Assembly (NCBI GenBank): GCA_964629615.1
Contig: CAZVUD010000007.1
Location: 1-49,171, forward strand
From: SVTX01 sp964629615
GTDB taxonomy: Bacteria > Bacillota > Clostridia > Oscillospirales > CAG-272
Length of the DNA: 49,171 nt
Reading direction: 5' to 3'
The notes under the pieces were generated by a model, which was not told the origin of the DNA, ran no database searches, and saw nothing but the letters and a program-made list of their open reading frames with translations. The position numbers and the translations under genes are program-made. Shown here piece after piece: positions 25,087 to 34,612 of the stretch (its first letter is position 1; each line of letters starts with the position of its first letter).

Positions 25087-25740
25087 ATGGATGAGAAAAA
25101 TGTTTACTTAATGATATCCAAAACGGGTACGGGATTCGGAAAATGTATAAGGCTGATAGGGCGTCAGGTATACAACCACGCATCCATATCCCTTGATTCC
25201 AATCTCGACCGCACATTCGGATATGCAAGACCGCAAGTGCGCGCCTATTTTCTCTCAGGGCTCGTAAGAGAATCCCTTTACAGATACACCACAAAAAAGA
25301 ATATAAGTGTACCTGTCGTTATTTTTAAGGTCAAGGTATCAAAGGAAAAATACGATCAGATAAAGAAGATCATATACGATATGCTGGACAATCCGGAATA
25401 TAAGTACAATCTGTTCAGCGTGATAACATTCCCGATATTAAAGGGATTTTCCGTGTACCATACGTTCTCATGTATCGAATTTATAGCCTACCTTATGGAA
25501 GGCACGGGATATATGAGCGAAAAGGAAGGTTGCAAGTACACCCCGGATGACTTATATGAGATATTCAAGGACAATATAGTTTACGAAGGCGATATACGAG
25601 GAATAATGAGCGGAAGATATCACGAGGACAGATATTTTAAATCTTTAAATACACGTCAGTGCAAAAACAGCATCTCATCCCTTATCGAAATATCAAAAAG
25701 GACTATTTGCCGCAGATCAAAGCGTTACAGCACGACATAA
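25087..25740 (+). CDS. YiiX-like permuted papain-fold (NlpC/P60-like) protein
   Basis: The 217-residue protein shows the circularly permuted order of YiiX/YaeF-type cysteine hydrolases: a His in YNHASISLD (His31) comes first, and the candidate nucleophile Cys129 (TFSCIEFIAYLM) about 100 residues later. The fold and His/Cys pairing suggest an amidase or thioesterase-like activity; substrate unknown. It has no signal peptide. The tail is Arg/Lys/Ser-rich. The start is ATG 25087, with GAGGAA upstream; a longer frame from 25030 would run into the flavoprotein gene. It shares the flavoprotein gene's transcript and ends at a bidirectional terminator. Confidence 0.75.
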   Translation: MDEKNVYLMISKTGTGFGKCIRLIGRQVYNHASISLDSNLDRTFGYARPQVRAYFLSGLVRESLYRYTTKKNISVPVVIFKVKVSKEKYDQIKKIIYDMLDNPEYKYNLFSVITFPILKGFSVYHTFSCIEFIAYLMEGTGYMSEKEGCKYTPDDLYEIFKDNIVYEGDIRGIMSGRYHEDRYFKSLNTRQCKNSISSLIEISKRTICRRSKRYSTT

Positions 25741-25741
25741 A

Positions 25742-25777
25742 AATATTCGGGAGCAGAAAATTCTGCTCCCGAATATT
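25742..25777. terminator. Bidirectional terminator
   Basis: A 17-bp perfect stem with arms AATATTCGGGAGCAGAA and its complement lies between two convergent stop codons, flanked by A-run and T-run. Confidence 0.88.
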
Positions 25778-25779
25778 TT

Positions 25780-27165
25780 TTATTTGAGATTTTCGTATCC
25801 GATGAATGTCTGGAGAAGTGTCTGAGCGTAAACTCTGCCAAAGAAATCGTTGGGGTGGTTGATATTATTACCCGTGTAATCAAGGAATTCCTTGTATTCA
25901 AGCACAGACTTGCTCATGGAGGTCATCTTTGCAACTGCGCACTTAAGACCTGATTTAGTGAGGGATGCCACAGCTATGTTGAGCATCTGCTCCTGATCCT
26001 TCTGGCTTCCGTACCAGCCGTTTGTAGCGGAGGGATTGGGAACCATTGTGGAAACTATCATGTAGTGTGCGTCGCTTGAAAGCGCCTTTACCTTGTTGAT
26101 CATGGATTTGATGCCGTTTGAAACACTGTTTGTGGGTGTTCCGCCGTCATTCATACCGAATGCTACCGTAAAGAGATCACAGCCGTACTGTTCGATATAG
26201 GGCTTTACGAACTGATCGAAATTCTCAAGTCCGTTATTGGTGGTCCAGCCACCTACGGAAGGATTGATGTAATGTATAGTTCCTCTCGTACCTGCAACAT
26301 AAGGCTCGGGAGTCTTCTTTATAATGGGATGAAGTCCTGATACATCAACGAAATCAACAGTGTAATCAAAGAGATCTGCAACCGCTGTCGTAAAGAGCAT
26401 GGGGTAGCTGTACTGATAAGGCTCTGTTCCTACATACCAGCTGGAGTTAGCTCCGCAGGTGATACTGTCACCGTAGAATATGAATGTAACATCCTTGCCG
26501 TCTATAAGCTTCTTTATAACATCCTCGTATGTCTTTGCATTGCTCTCCTGTGCAAAGCCTTCCCAATTGGATTCATGCTTATAGCTTACGCACACCTGCC
26601 ACTTTGTCATGGTAGTGCCCTCGCCCCAATATACAGACGTATCAACACCGTTATGATTTACATGTATCATATCGCCCGATGCAGGTGCCTTGTAATATTC
26701 CTTGCCCGTGATGCAGGGGATAGAGGAATTCTCTGTTACCTTGAGCTTTCCGTCAGCTGTAAGGGTATAGTCCTTGCCCTCTGTGTAAACTGTTTTTCCG
26801 TCGTAGGATGTAACGGATATTATCTCTGTTGCAGGATAGAGCAATCTCTTTTCATCGCCCTTGTCGATGAAGAATAATGTCTCATTCTTTACCTCTGTGC
26901 CCGAGAAAAGATCCTTCATCATATCAGAAAGATCGCTTGCACTTACGTCAAGACCCTCGATGACCGCCGTGGTAGTCTCTTCGGTAGTATCTGTGGTCTC
27001 ATCACCTGTATCTGTCGTATCCTCAGTCGTTACATCAACGCTTGTAGATTCTTCGTTCATAGACGTTGTTTCCTCCGTGTCCTTTGGCGTATCGTTATTA
27101 TCACATGCAACGAGCACTGCAAGTGAAAGACACAATACAGCAATAAATAAAAGTATTTTTTTCAT
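25780..27165 (-). CDS. Secreted lipoprotein, SGNH/GDSL-family hydrolase
   Basis: A lipoprotein signal peptide (hydrophobic 4-20, lipobox LVAC with Cys21) is followed by a Thr/Asp/Glu-rich linker of about 45 residues, a beta-rich domain, and an SGNH hydrolase domain from about residue 225. Active-site blocks are visible: nucleophile Ser234 in YGDSITCG, Gly in PSVGGW, Asn339 in FGMND, and His437 in NNINHPND. The usual DxxH reads NxxH, so the acid of the triad is Asn434 unless another residue serves. Probably a carbohydrate esterase at the cell surface. GAAAGGA precedes ATG 27165. Its stop lies in the terminator shared with the convergent YiiX-like gene, and it follows the PHP-like gene by 32 bp. 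Confidence 0.88.
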   Translation of the reverse strand: MKKILLFIAVLCLSLAVLVACDNNDTPKDTEETTSMNEESTSVDVTTEDTTDTGDETTDTTEETTTAVIEGLDVSASDLSDMMKDLFSGTEVKNETLFFIDKGDEKRLLYPATEIISVTSYDGKTVYTEGKDYTLTADGKLKVTENSSIPCITGKEYYKAPASGDMIHVNHNGVDTSVYWGEGTTMTKWQVCVSYKHESNWEGFAQESNAKTYEDVIKKLIDGKDVTFIFYGDSITCGANSSWYVGTEPYQYSYPMLFTTAVADLFDYTVDFVDVSGLHPIIKKTPEPYVAGTRGTIHYINPSVGGWTTNNGLENFDQFVKPYIEQYGCDLFTVAFGMNDGGTPTNSVSNGIKSMINKVKALSSDAHYMIVSTMVPNPSATNGWYGSQKDQEQMLNIAVASLTKSGLKCAVAKMTSMSKSVLEYKEFLDYTGNNINHPNDFFGRVYAQTLLQTFIGYENLK

Positions 27166-27197
27166 GATACTTTCCTTTCGTTTAAATATATTTATTT

Positions 27198-28061
27198 TTA
27201 AATATCATCCTTTACTGCGCGGGATGTGGGCACGGTAGACGAAAAGGCTCGGTTTCCGCGCTCATCAAACACGCTTGCCATGATAAAAGTGTCATTTTCA
27301 TTTATAATGTATTCATCGGCTATATAGTTGTCGCCCTCCACCACATCCACTGCAGGTGATGTTGTGGATGTGTAATAAGCTATCCGCTTTGACGGAGAGC
27401 AATTTATCACAGCCTTATCCACATTTGCCATATACATATGCAATTCAGGTCCTTCGCTTGAAAAAAATCTGCCTGCGTGCAACGCCAGCATTATGCCCTG
27501 CGATGAAAAATCGTGTGCATCGACACAAAGATAGCTTTTCACCTCATCCGCATCTATCATTACGACAGATGGAAATGAGTCTGATGACGAAAGTGCGCAA
27601 AACGCCTCATTTGACATACTGTGAGCCTCTATCATGTCAGCTCCCGAAAGCTTTTCAAGCTCCTCCTTGTCAAGCGTATGATCCTTTTGAAGTATTACGA
27701 GTGCAACGCCGCCGAGATGCTTTATCATCCGCACCGCCTCGCCTGCCTTTTGCGCCTCGGTCTTTATCATATGCCGCCAATCTTCGGGGATGCAGGGATC
27801 GGAGGTCATTCCTATGCCTATAACAGATATCCTCTTACCGTCCTCTCTGTCCTCTCCAAACACATACGCGCAGGACGGAAGGATGAGCAGTCCCGATATC
27901 TCGCTCTCGGGCATATATTTATATACGAGCGGCATGCACAAAGCGTCATACCCTTCGCGTGCGTACCGCGAAGCTGTATCCTCTATGCTCTCCTTGTCAT
28001 CCGAGCATGCGATATTTATTCCTATCTTTAGCTTTGCTTTGCCGAGAATATCTACGAACAT
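27198..28061 (-). CDS. PHP-like protein with a degenerate metal site
   Basis: The 287-residue protein follows the layout of PHP-domain metal-dependent phosphoesterases, CehA-like. Its segment IACSDDKESIEDTASRYAREGYD aligns with the usual start, GADMIEAHS with the middle, and AGRFFSSEGPELHMY with the end. The N-terminal HxH, usually in a DLHxHT pattern, reads IGINIA, and the later TDH reads CMPL, so most metal ligands are lost; only DAH in CVDAHDF remains. It is probably not an active phosphoesterase and may bind a ligand. The start is ATG 28061 behind AAAGGAG. It is co-directional with the SGNH lipoprotein gene and probably in the same operon. Confidence 0.65.
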   Translation of the reverse strand: MFVDILGKAKLKIGINIACSDDKESIEDTASRYAREGYDALCMPLVYKYMPESEISGLLILPSCAYVFGEDREDGKRISVIGIGMTSDPCIPEDWRHMIKTEAQKAGEAVRMIKHLGGVALVILQKDHTLDKEELEKLSGADMIEAHSMSNEAFCALSSSDSFPSVVMIDADEVKSYLCVDAHDFSSQGIMLALHAGRFFSSEGPELHMYMANVDKAVINCSPSKRIAYYTSTTSPAVDVVEGDNYIADEYIINENDTFIMASVFDERGNRAFSSTVPTSRAVKDDI

Positions 28062-28153
28062 GAATCGCTCCTTTAAAAATCGCCCGCATTTTACATAGGG
28101 CATATCTACCACTTAATTATAGCATATATCCGAAATAAAATCAATGATTTTTT

Positions 28154-28181
28154 GCACAAAAAAAGCCTTTTGGTTTTGTGC
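28154..28181. repeat. Inverted repeat in the gap between divergent genes
   Basis: GCACAAAA and TTTTGTGC arms with a 12-base loop lie between the PHP-like and TIM-barrel lipoprotein genes, upstream of the promoter at 28218. It could be an operator or a weak hairpin. Confidence 0.35.
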
Positions 28182-28217
28182 ATGTAGCCGATTTATAAAT
28201 AAATCTCCCAAAACATC

Positions 28218-28246
28218 TTGAAAACCGGGAAAAAATGCGTTATCAT
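28218..28246 (+). promoter_or_regulatory. Sigma-A-type promoter for the TIM-barrel lipoprotein
   Basis: TTGAAA (28218-28223) and TATCAT (28241-28246), spacer 17 bases, 34 bp before the ATG. Confidence 0.65.
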
Positions 28247-28279
28247 ATTATTAATAAAACAGATCCGGAGGATCCGCAA

Positions 28280-29692
28280 ATGAAAAAATTGATTTTAATA
28301 CTGACCGCTCTGTGCTTGTCATTTATACTTATCTCGTGCAGACTGGATAACACCATGCAGGGTGAAGATGACAGCAAATCGGACGCGACCGATGCAAGCT
28401 CTGAAAACGAGAGCGAAAGCAAGAGTGACAGCGAAAGTGAAAGTGAAAGTGAAAGCGACAGCGAGACCGAAGCTACCACTCAGATAGACAAGGAGGCACT
28501 TATGAAGGAGATATACGAAAGCACTCCCGAAAGGTACATTCCCATTGGCGGCTGGGCTACGCCTGCAACGCAATTCCGCGACACCAGATACGACGAATTA
28601 TTCGGTCTTATAAAGGACAGCGGAATAAACTACATGATATCTCTTGAAGAATGGAGCTCTAAATATTGGTGCATAGATTCCCTGCGCGCGGCTCACAACG
28701 CAGGTATAAAGCTGTATTACAACTGTGTCGGACAGGGCAACATGCTTGAAATGATACAGCACATGCTTGACAGCGAATACAGTGATGCCCTCGGCGGCAT
28801 ATATGTCAAGGACGAGCCATTGCTTTCGGAAATGGAAGAGCTCGGCAATCAGACATCAGCCGTAAAGGAGCTTCTCGGAGACAGAGGATTGCCCGTATTC
28901 TCAAATCTATTGCCCACATATGCGCAGAGCAGCATGATAGGCGACAGCTATCGCGACTATATAAATGCATATCTTGAAAATGTTGACAGCGACATACTTA
29001 TGTTTGACTACTACCCCTACACAGGTCAGAAAGATACGATCTACGACATGATCGCCAACATAGCCATGGCAAAGGAAGCGGCTGATGCCAAAAATATTCC
29101 TCTGTACACATTCATTCAATCGTCAGGCACAGCCTCCATGCGCGAGCCGAGCTACACAGAGCTAAAGCTTAATGTAAACCTCAATCTTGCCATGGGTGTA
29201 AAGGGATTTGCTTATTTCCTCACCTGCGAAGTATATGAGAATTGGGGCTACAGCGCCATGATCGACTACAACGGTAACACCACTGATATGTATGACAAGA
29301 TAAAGGATGTCAACAGCGACATCAACGCCATGAAGGGCGTATATCTTGACTACGACTACAAGGGCATCATACTTTCCAAATATGCAAACGGCACAAAAGC
29401 CATGAAGGAAGCAGGCTGTGAGGTGCTTACAGGCTACTCCTCCCTTAACAGCGTCGGATCTACAAAAGAGTGCGCTGTTGGTTGCTTTGAAAACGAAAGC
29501 GGAGAAGTGGCATACTATGCTGTAAATCTCAGCTATCTTATACCCACAAAGATCACAATGAATTTTGAGTCTGACGTAAGCTATGAGATCTGGGGCGAAA
29601 ACGGACTTTCCGACATTGGAACCACCAAGGACGGCAAGCTCGTGCTCACTCTTAGTGCAGGCGAAGGCATGTTTATCAAAATTAAAAACTGA
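28280..29692 (+). CDS. Secreted lipoprotein with a glycoside-hydrolase-like TIM barrel
   Basis: The 470-residue protein starts with a lipoprotein signal (lipobox LISC, Cys20). A linker of Ser/Glu/Asp at about 29-66 includes long SESESE-type runs. The main domain (about 85-360) resembles an (alpha/beta)8 glycosidase: the strand-end motif GGIYVKDEP carries a candidate acid/base Glu179, LMFDYYPY a second conserved block, and FAYFLTCEVYENWGY the end of the barrel. A beta-sandwich C-terminus follows. I cannot assign a GH family. GGAGGA precedes ATG 28280. It is followed after 47 bp by a xylose-isomerase-like gene, so the pair may handle one sugar. Confidence 0.75.
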   Translation: MKKLILILTALCLSFILISCRLDNTMQGEDDSKSDATDASSENESESKSDSESESESESDSETEATTQIDKEALMKEIYESTPERYIPIGGWATPATQFRDTRYDELFGLIKDSGINYMISLEEWSSKYWCIDSLRAAHNAGIKLYYNCVGQGNMLEMIQHMLDSEYSDALGGIYVKDEPLLSEMEELGNQTSAVKELLGDRGLPVFSNLLPTYAQSSMIGDSYRDYINAYLENVDSDILMFDYYPYTGQKDTIYDMIANIAMAKEAADAKNIPLYTFIQSSGTASMREPSYTELKLNVNLNLAMGVKGFAYFLTCEVYENWGYSAMIDYNGNTTDMYDKIKDVNSDINAMKGVYLDYDYKGIILSKYANGTKAMKEAGCEVLTGYSSLNSVGSTKECAVGCFENESGEVAYYAVNLSYLIPTKITMNFESDVSYEIWGENGLSDIGTTKDGKLVLTLSAGEGMFIKIKN

Positions 29693-29739
29693 TGCTGTAT
29701 AGCTGAATATTACTTATAACAAAAGAGAGGATATAAAAA

Positions 29740-30708
<969 letters not shown>

Positions 30709-30734
30709 TATAACGTATATTTATATAACAGTAT

Positions 30735-30778
30735 ACCGTACAAAAAAAGCCAAGGTGACTTGGCTTTTTTTGTACGGT
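30735..30778. terminator. Strong bidirectional terminator
   Basis: A 20-bp perfect stem (ACCGTACAAAAAAAGCCAAG and complement) with loop GTGA. The internal A7/T7 run gives a U-tract in both directions between convergent genes. Confidence 0.9.
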
Positions 30779-30796
30779 CATATTTTTGTCGGATCT

Positions 30797-31417
30797 TCAG
30801 TATGTGGGCGAATTGAGATACCACACACCGTTTTCATTTTTGAAGCTAACGGTGATATTTCTTATCATATCCCTGTTTGCATCTGTAAACGTGCTTATCT
30901 CAACGCTGATCTCCCCGTCAGACTCATCAACTATCTTCATGGTGGAATAATCAAAAATCCTTTTTTCTATCTGATATTCATTTATTGAGGTGTTCTGATA
31001 GAGCTTATCTCCCTCACTGTAAAATCTGATATATGAGCCGCCGTCATACAAAACTCCGTCAAATGCAGTTTCATATACAGACGAGAGATATCTTGAAGAA
31101 TATATCTGCTCGGCTTTGGCTTTGATGTCATCTGCGGAATAATACTTGGAATTTTCCATGACCTTATCAAACTCCGACCTTGAGTATCCGAAATATATCT
31201 CATGTCTGTCGGAAATAAGAGATCCTCTTTCATACACAGGCAATCCGACACCGAAGAATATATTGTTCAGCTCCTCGGACTCCTCTATAAGGTAAACAAA
31301 TCTGTCATGCATATCCTCCGTAAGCTCTGTCTTAGCAGAGCAGGAGGAGAGCGCTGTCATCATGGCAAAAGAGGTCAATACAAGGCATATCAAGCCTATG
31401 ATAGCTCTCTTCTTCAT
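30797..31417 (-). CDS. Small lipoprotein of unknown function
   Basis: The 206-residue protein has a lipoprotein signal (hydrophobic 5-23, lipobox LSSC with Cys26). The mature part is acidic and mixed alpha/beta, with a C-terminal beta-rich stretch (NITVSFKNENGVWYLNSPTY) that resembles small NTF2-like or DUF4878-like domains; this is only a resemblance. Its ATG overlaps the gyrA stop (ATGA), with GGAG inside gyrA as the ribosome site, so it should be translationally coupled to gyrA. That is an odd partner for DNA gyrase, and the gene ends at the strong terminator at 30735-30778. Confidence 0.8.
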   Translation of the reverse strand: MKKRAIIGLICLVLTSFAMMTALSSCSAKTELTEDMHDRFVYLIEESEELNNIFFGVGLPVYERGSLISDRHEIYFGYSRSEFDKVMENSKYYSADDIKAKAEQIYSSRYLSSVYETAFDGVLYDGGSYIRFYSEGDKLYQNTSINEYQIEKRIFDYSTMKIVDESDGEISVEISTFTDANRDMIRNITVSFKNENGVWYLNSPTY

Positions 31418-33975
31418 TCCTGATCTCCGTCCTCTTGAGTATTTGTGTTTTCTTCAATAGCATCAGATGCAAGCTCATTTTCCGTGTCTACATCAGCATC
31501 CGCCACATCTGCATCCTCGCTATCCTCTTCCTTTGCAAGCTTTGTGATATTAGCTATCTTGCTGTCGGCATCAAGTCGCATTGCGATAACGCCAGATGCA
31601 CTTCTCGAATATGTGGATATATCACTTGCAGGTGTTCTTATAACTATACCGCCATCTGTGATCATCATGATATCGTCATTTTCGTCAACTGTAAGTATAC
31701 CTGCCAGAAGTCCCGTCTTTTCGGTCACATTATGACAGATAACACCAGAGCCGCCTCTATGCTTCATAAGTCTGAAATCCTCAAACTCGGTCTTCTTTGC
31801 GTATCCGTTCTCGGTAACAGTAAGCAGCTTCTTATTGGGATCAACGATAGCAACACCAACCACACAGTCATCATCCTTAAGGGATATTCCGCGCACGCCG
31901 CGTGCAGTTCTGCCCATGGGTCTTACGCCGCGCTCGTCAAATCTGACTGCATTACCGTTTCTTGTGGCAATTATCAGCTCGTTATCTCCACAGGTCTTTG
32001 CAACAAAGAGCAATTCATCGCCCTCGTCAAGATTTATTGCAATCTTACCGCCGCGTCTCTGATACTCATATTCGCTCATAAGCGTCTTTTTAACTATACC
32101 CATCTTTGTGACCATGGTCAGGTACATGTTTTCAGAGAATTCGTCTACGCTGATAAAGGATGTTACCTTCTCTCCGCTTGCAAGCTCAAGCAGATTTACG
32201 ATATTGGTTCCCTTTGCCGTTCTGGAAGCCTCGGGTATCTTGAAGGCGCGCATGGTCTGAACTCTGCCGCTGTTTGTAAAGAACATTACGGTAGAATGGC
32301 TGTGTACGCTCGATACCTTCTCTATAAAGTCCTCGTCCCTCGTGGTCATTCCCGTGATGCCCTTTCCGCCTCTGTGCTGTGCAGAATAGGTATCGGAGGG
32401 CAGACGCTTGATGTATCCTGCATTGGTAAGGGTGATAACGCAGTTGTGCTTTTCGATAAGGTCCTCGATATCTATCTCATCTGTGGATATCTCAATATTT
32501 GTCCTTCTCTCATCGCCGTATTTCTGCTTTATCTCAAGCATCTCATTCTTGATTATCTCAACTATCTTGTTGTTGTCCGCAAGTATTCCCTCAAGCTCGT
32601 CTATAAGCGCAAGTATCCTCTTAAGCTCATCCTCTATCTTGCTTCTCTCAAGACCCGTAAGACGTCCGAGCGTCATCTCAACTATCGCCTGTGCCTGAAT
32701 GTCCGAAAGGGCAAATCTCTCGATAAGAGTTACCTTGGACTGAGGAATAGAGGGAGATGACTTCATTATGGCAACTATCTCATCGATGTTGTCAAGTGCT
32801 ATCTTGTATCCCTCAAGTATGTGGGCTCTCGCCTTTGCCTTTGCAAGGTCAAATTCCGTTCTTCTGTATATTACGGATTCCTGATGCTGGATATAGTGGT
32901 CAAGCACCTCTGCAAGATTAAGTATCTTGGGCTGTGTTCCAACGACCGCAAGCATGTTTACAGAGCAGGTATCCTGGAGCTGTGTATATTTATACAGCTG
33001 ATTGAGTATTATCTGTCCGTTTGCATCCTTCTTGTACTCTATGATTATCCTCATGCCGTGCATGCTGGATTCATCGCGAAGGTCGCTGATGCCCTCTATC
33101 CTCTTCTCCTTTACAAGCGAGGCGATAGACTCTACGAGCAGAGATTTGTTTACCATATAGGGGATCTCGGTAATTATGATCCTTCTCTTATCCTCATCTA
33201 TCTCTGCCTTTGCCCTTACACTTATCCTGCCCTTACCTGTAGTATAAGCGTCTATGATGCCCTGTGTGCCGTGTATAGTACCGCATGTCGGGAAATCAGG
33301 ACCCTTTATGAACTGCATAAGGTCAAGTATAGAGCAATCGGGATGCTCCATTCTGTATATGGTACCGTCTATGACCTCACCAAGGTTATGGGGAGGAACA
33401 TTTGTAGCCATACCTACCGCAATACCCACAGATCCGTTTACAAGGAAGTTCGGGAATCTTGAGGGGAGCACCGTAGGCTCTTTGAGCGAGTTGTCAAAGT
33501 TAGGCTGGAAATCAACAACATTCTTTTCTATATCCCTTGTCATTTCGTCAGCTATCTTATCAAGACGCGCCTCGGTATAACGGTATGCTGCAGGCGGGTC
33601 GCCGTCCACAGAACCGAAGTTACCATGACCCTCGACAAGAGTGTATCTGAGCGAGAAGGGCTGCGCCATTCTTACCATAGTTCCGTATACAGACGAGTCG
33701 CCGTGAGGATGGTAACGACCAAGAACGTTACCTACCGTGGTAGCCGACTTTCTGAAGGGCTTATCATGTGTCAGATGGTCCTCATACATAGCGTATATAA
33801 CACGGCGCTGACCCGGCTTCATACCGTCGCGCACGTCGGGAAGGGCTCTTGACATGATGACCGACATGGAATACTCTATAAAGGATTTCTTTACTTCCTT
33901 TTCCATATTGATATCAACTATCTTCTGATTTTCAAACAAATAGACATCCTGTTCGTGCTGTGTCTTTTTATCCAT
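31414..33975 (-). CDS. gyrA: DNA gyrase subunit A
   Basis: Type IIA topoisomerase subunit that cuts and rejoins DNA to introduce negative supercoils with GyrB. The 853-residue protein has the winged-helix breakage domain with catalytic Tyr133 (AAYRYTEAR) and a C-terminal beta-pinwheel with a GyrA-box-like QHRGGKG. The tail after about 825 is acidic (EDSEDADVADADVDTEN). The quinolone-determining region reads HPHGDSSVYGTM: Ser94 matches E. coli Ser83, but Gly98 stands where E. coli has Asp87. AAAGGA is upstream of ATG 33975. It follows mreD by 67 bp and overlaps the downstream lipoprotein gene. Confidence 0.97.
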   Translation of the reverse strand: MDKKTQHEQDVYLFENQKIVDINMEKEVKKSFIEYSMSVIMSRALPDVRDGMKPGQRRVIYAMYEDHLTHDKPFRKSATTVGNVLGRYHPHGDSSVYGTMVRMAQPFSLRYTLVEGHGNFGSVDGDPPAAYRYTEARLDKIADEMTRDIEKNVVDFQPNFDNSLKEPTVLPSRFPNFLVNGSVGIAVGMATNVPPHNLGEVIDGTIYRMEHPDCSILDLMQFIKGPDFPTCGTIHGTQGIIDAYTTGKGRISVRAKAEIDEDKRRIIITEIPYMVNKSLLVESIASLVKEKRIEGISDLRDESSMHGMRIIIEYKKDANGQIILNQLYKYTQLQDTCSVNMLAVVGTQPKILNLAEVLDHYIQHQESVIYRRTEFDLAKAKARAHILEGYKIALDNIDEIVAIMKSSPSIPQSKVTLIERFALSDIQAQAIVEMTLGRLTGLERSKIEDELKRILALIDELEGILADNNKIVEIIKNEMLEIKQKYGDERRTNIEISTDEIDIEDLIEKHNCVITLTNAGYIKRLPSDTYSAQHRGGKGITGMTTRDEDFIEKVSSVHSHSTVMFFTNSGRVQTMRAFKIPEASRTAKGTNIVNLLELASGEKVTSFISVDEFSENMYLTMVTKMGIVKKTLMSEYEYQRRGGKIAINLDEGDELLFVAKTCGDNELIIATRNGNAVRFDERGVRPMGRTARGVRGISLKDDDCVVGVAIVDPNKKLLTVTENGYAKKTEFEDFRLMKHRGGSGVICHNVTEKTGLLAGILTVDENDDIMMITDGGIVIRTPASDISTYSRSASGVIAMRLDADSKIANITKLAKEEDSEDADVADADVDTENELASDAIEENTNTQEDGDQE

Positions 33976-34042
33976 TTTGCTGTTGATCCTTTCTCTATCT
34001 ATCTCTTGACTGCCACAGAGCAGAATAAATACTTATGCAGTC

Positions 34043-34612
34043 TTATATTTTTCTTTTTCGGTCTTTATTTATAAATATTATCTTATGCATCAGCCGTGCC
34101 ATACCGTACGCAAACGGGGCGCATATGATAAATGCAAGCAGGTCAGGCAAAAGCGTGTCAGTTACAAGATAAAACAAACTGAGATCCTTTGACATCATGC
34201 CGCACAGTATGGTGTAATACAATTCACGCAGTATTCCGACCGCAAGCGCATACACCATAAACGACGGGAGATTTTGCGACAGAACAAATCTCACGCACAC
34301 TCCGCAGAAATATCCGCAAAGCATAAACATCATAGGTGAAAGTGAGATCGTGCCCGCGCCGAGAGCATCCAGCACAGCTCCGCCGAATATGCCGCATGCC
34401 GCGCCCTCGCGCTCCCCGAATATCATACCGACAGCGCAGGTGAGCAAAAGCACTATCCCGGGTGGCTTTCCGAACAATGTAAGGATATAGGTCTGTATCA
34501 CGGCGCATATTATCAGCGCAACAGCGCAGACAAATGCCCCAAACAGTATCCTTTTGTTTACCGACTCCCTCTGCGCTCTGACACTTGAACGCGCCACATA
34601 TCTGTTACGCAT
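34043..34612 (-). CDS. mreD: Rod shape-determining protein MreD
   Basis: Integral membrane protein of the elongasome. After a basic N-terminus of about 20 residues come about five hydrophobic helices (for example GAFVCAVALIICAVIQ, GIVLLLTCAVGMIFG, MMFMLCGYFCGVCVRF), with a basic tail KDRKRKI. Its length of 189 residues fits the family, as does its place directly after mreC. The start is ATG 34612 with GGAGG six bases upstream; this overlaps the end of mreC by 8 bp and suggests translational coupling. Confidence 0.88.
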   Translation of the reverse strand: MRNRYVARSSVRAQRESVNKRILFGAFVCAVALIICAVIQTYILTLFGKPPGIVLLLTCAVGMIFGEREGAACGIFGGAVLDALGAGTISLSPMMFMLCGYFCGVCVRFVLSQNLPSFMVYALAVGILRELYYTILCGMMSKDLSLFYLVTDTLLPDLLAFIICAPFAYGMARLMHKIIFINKDRKRKI

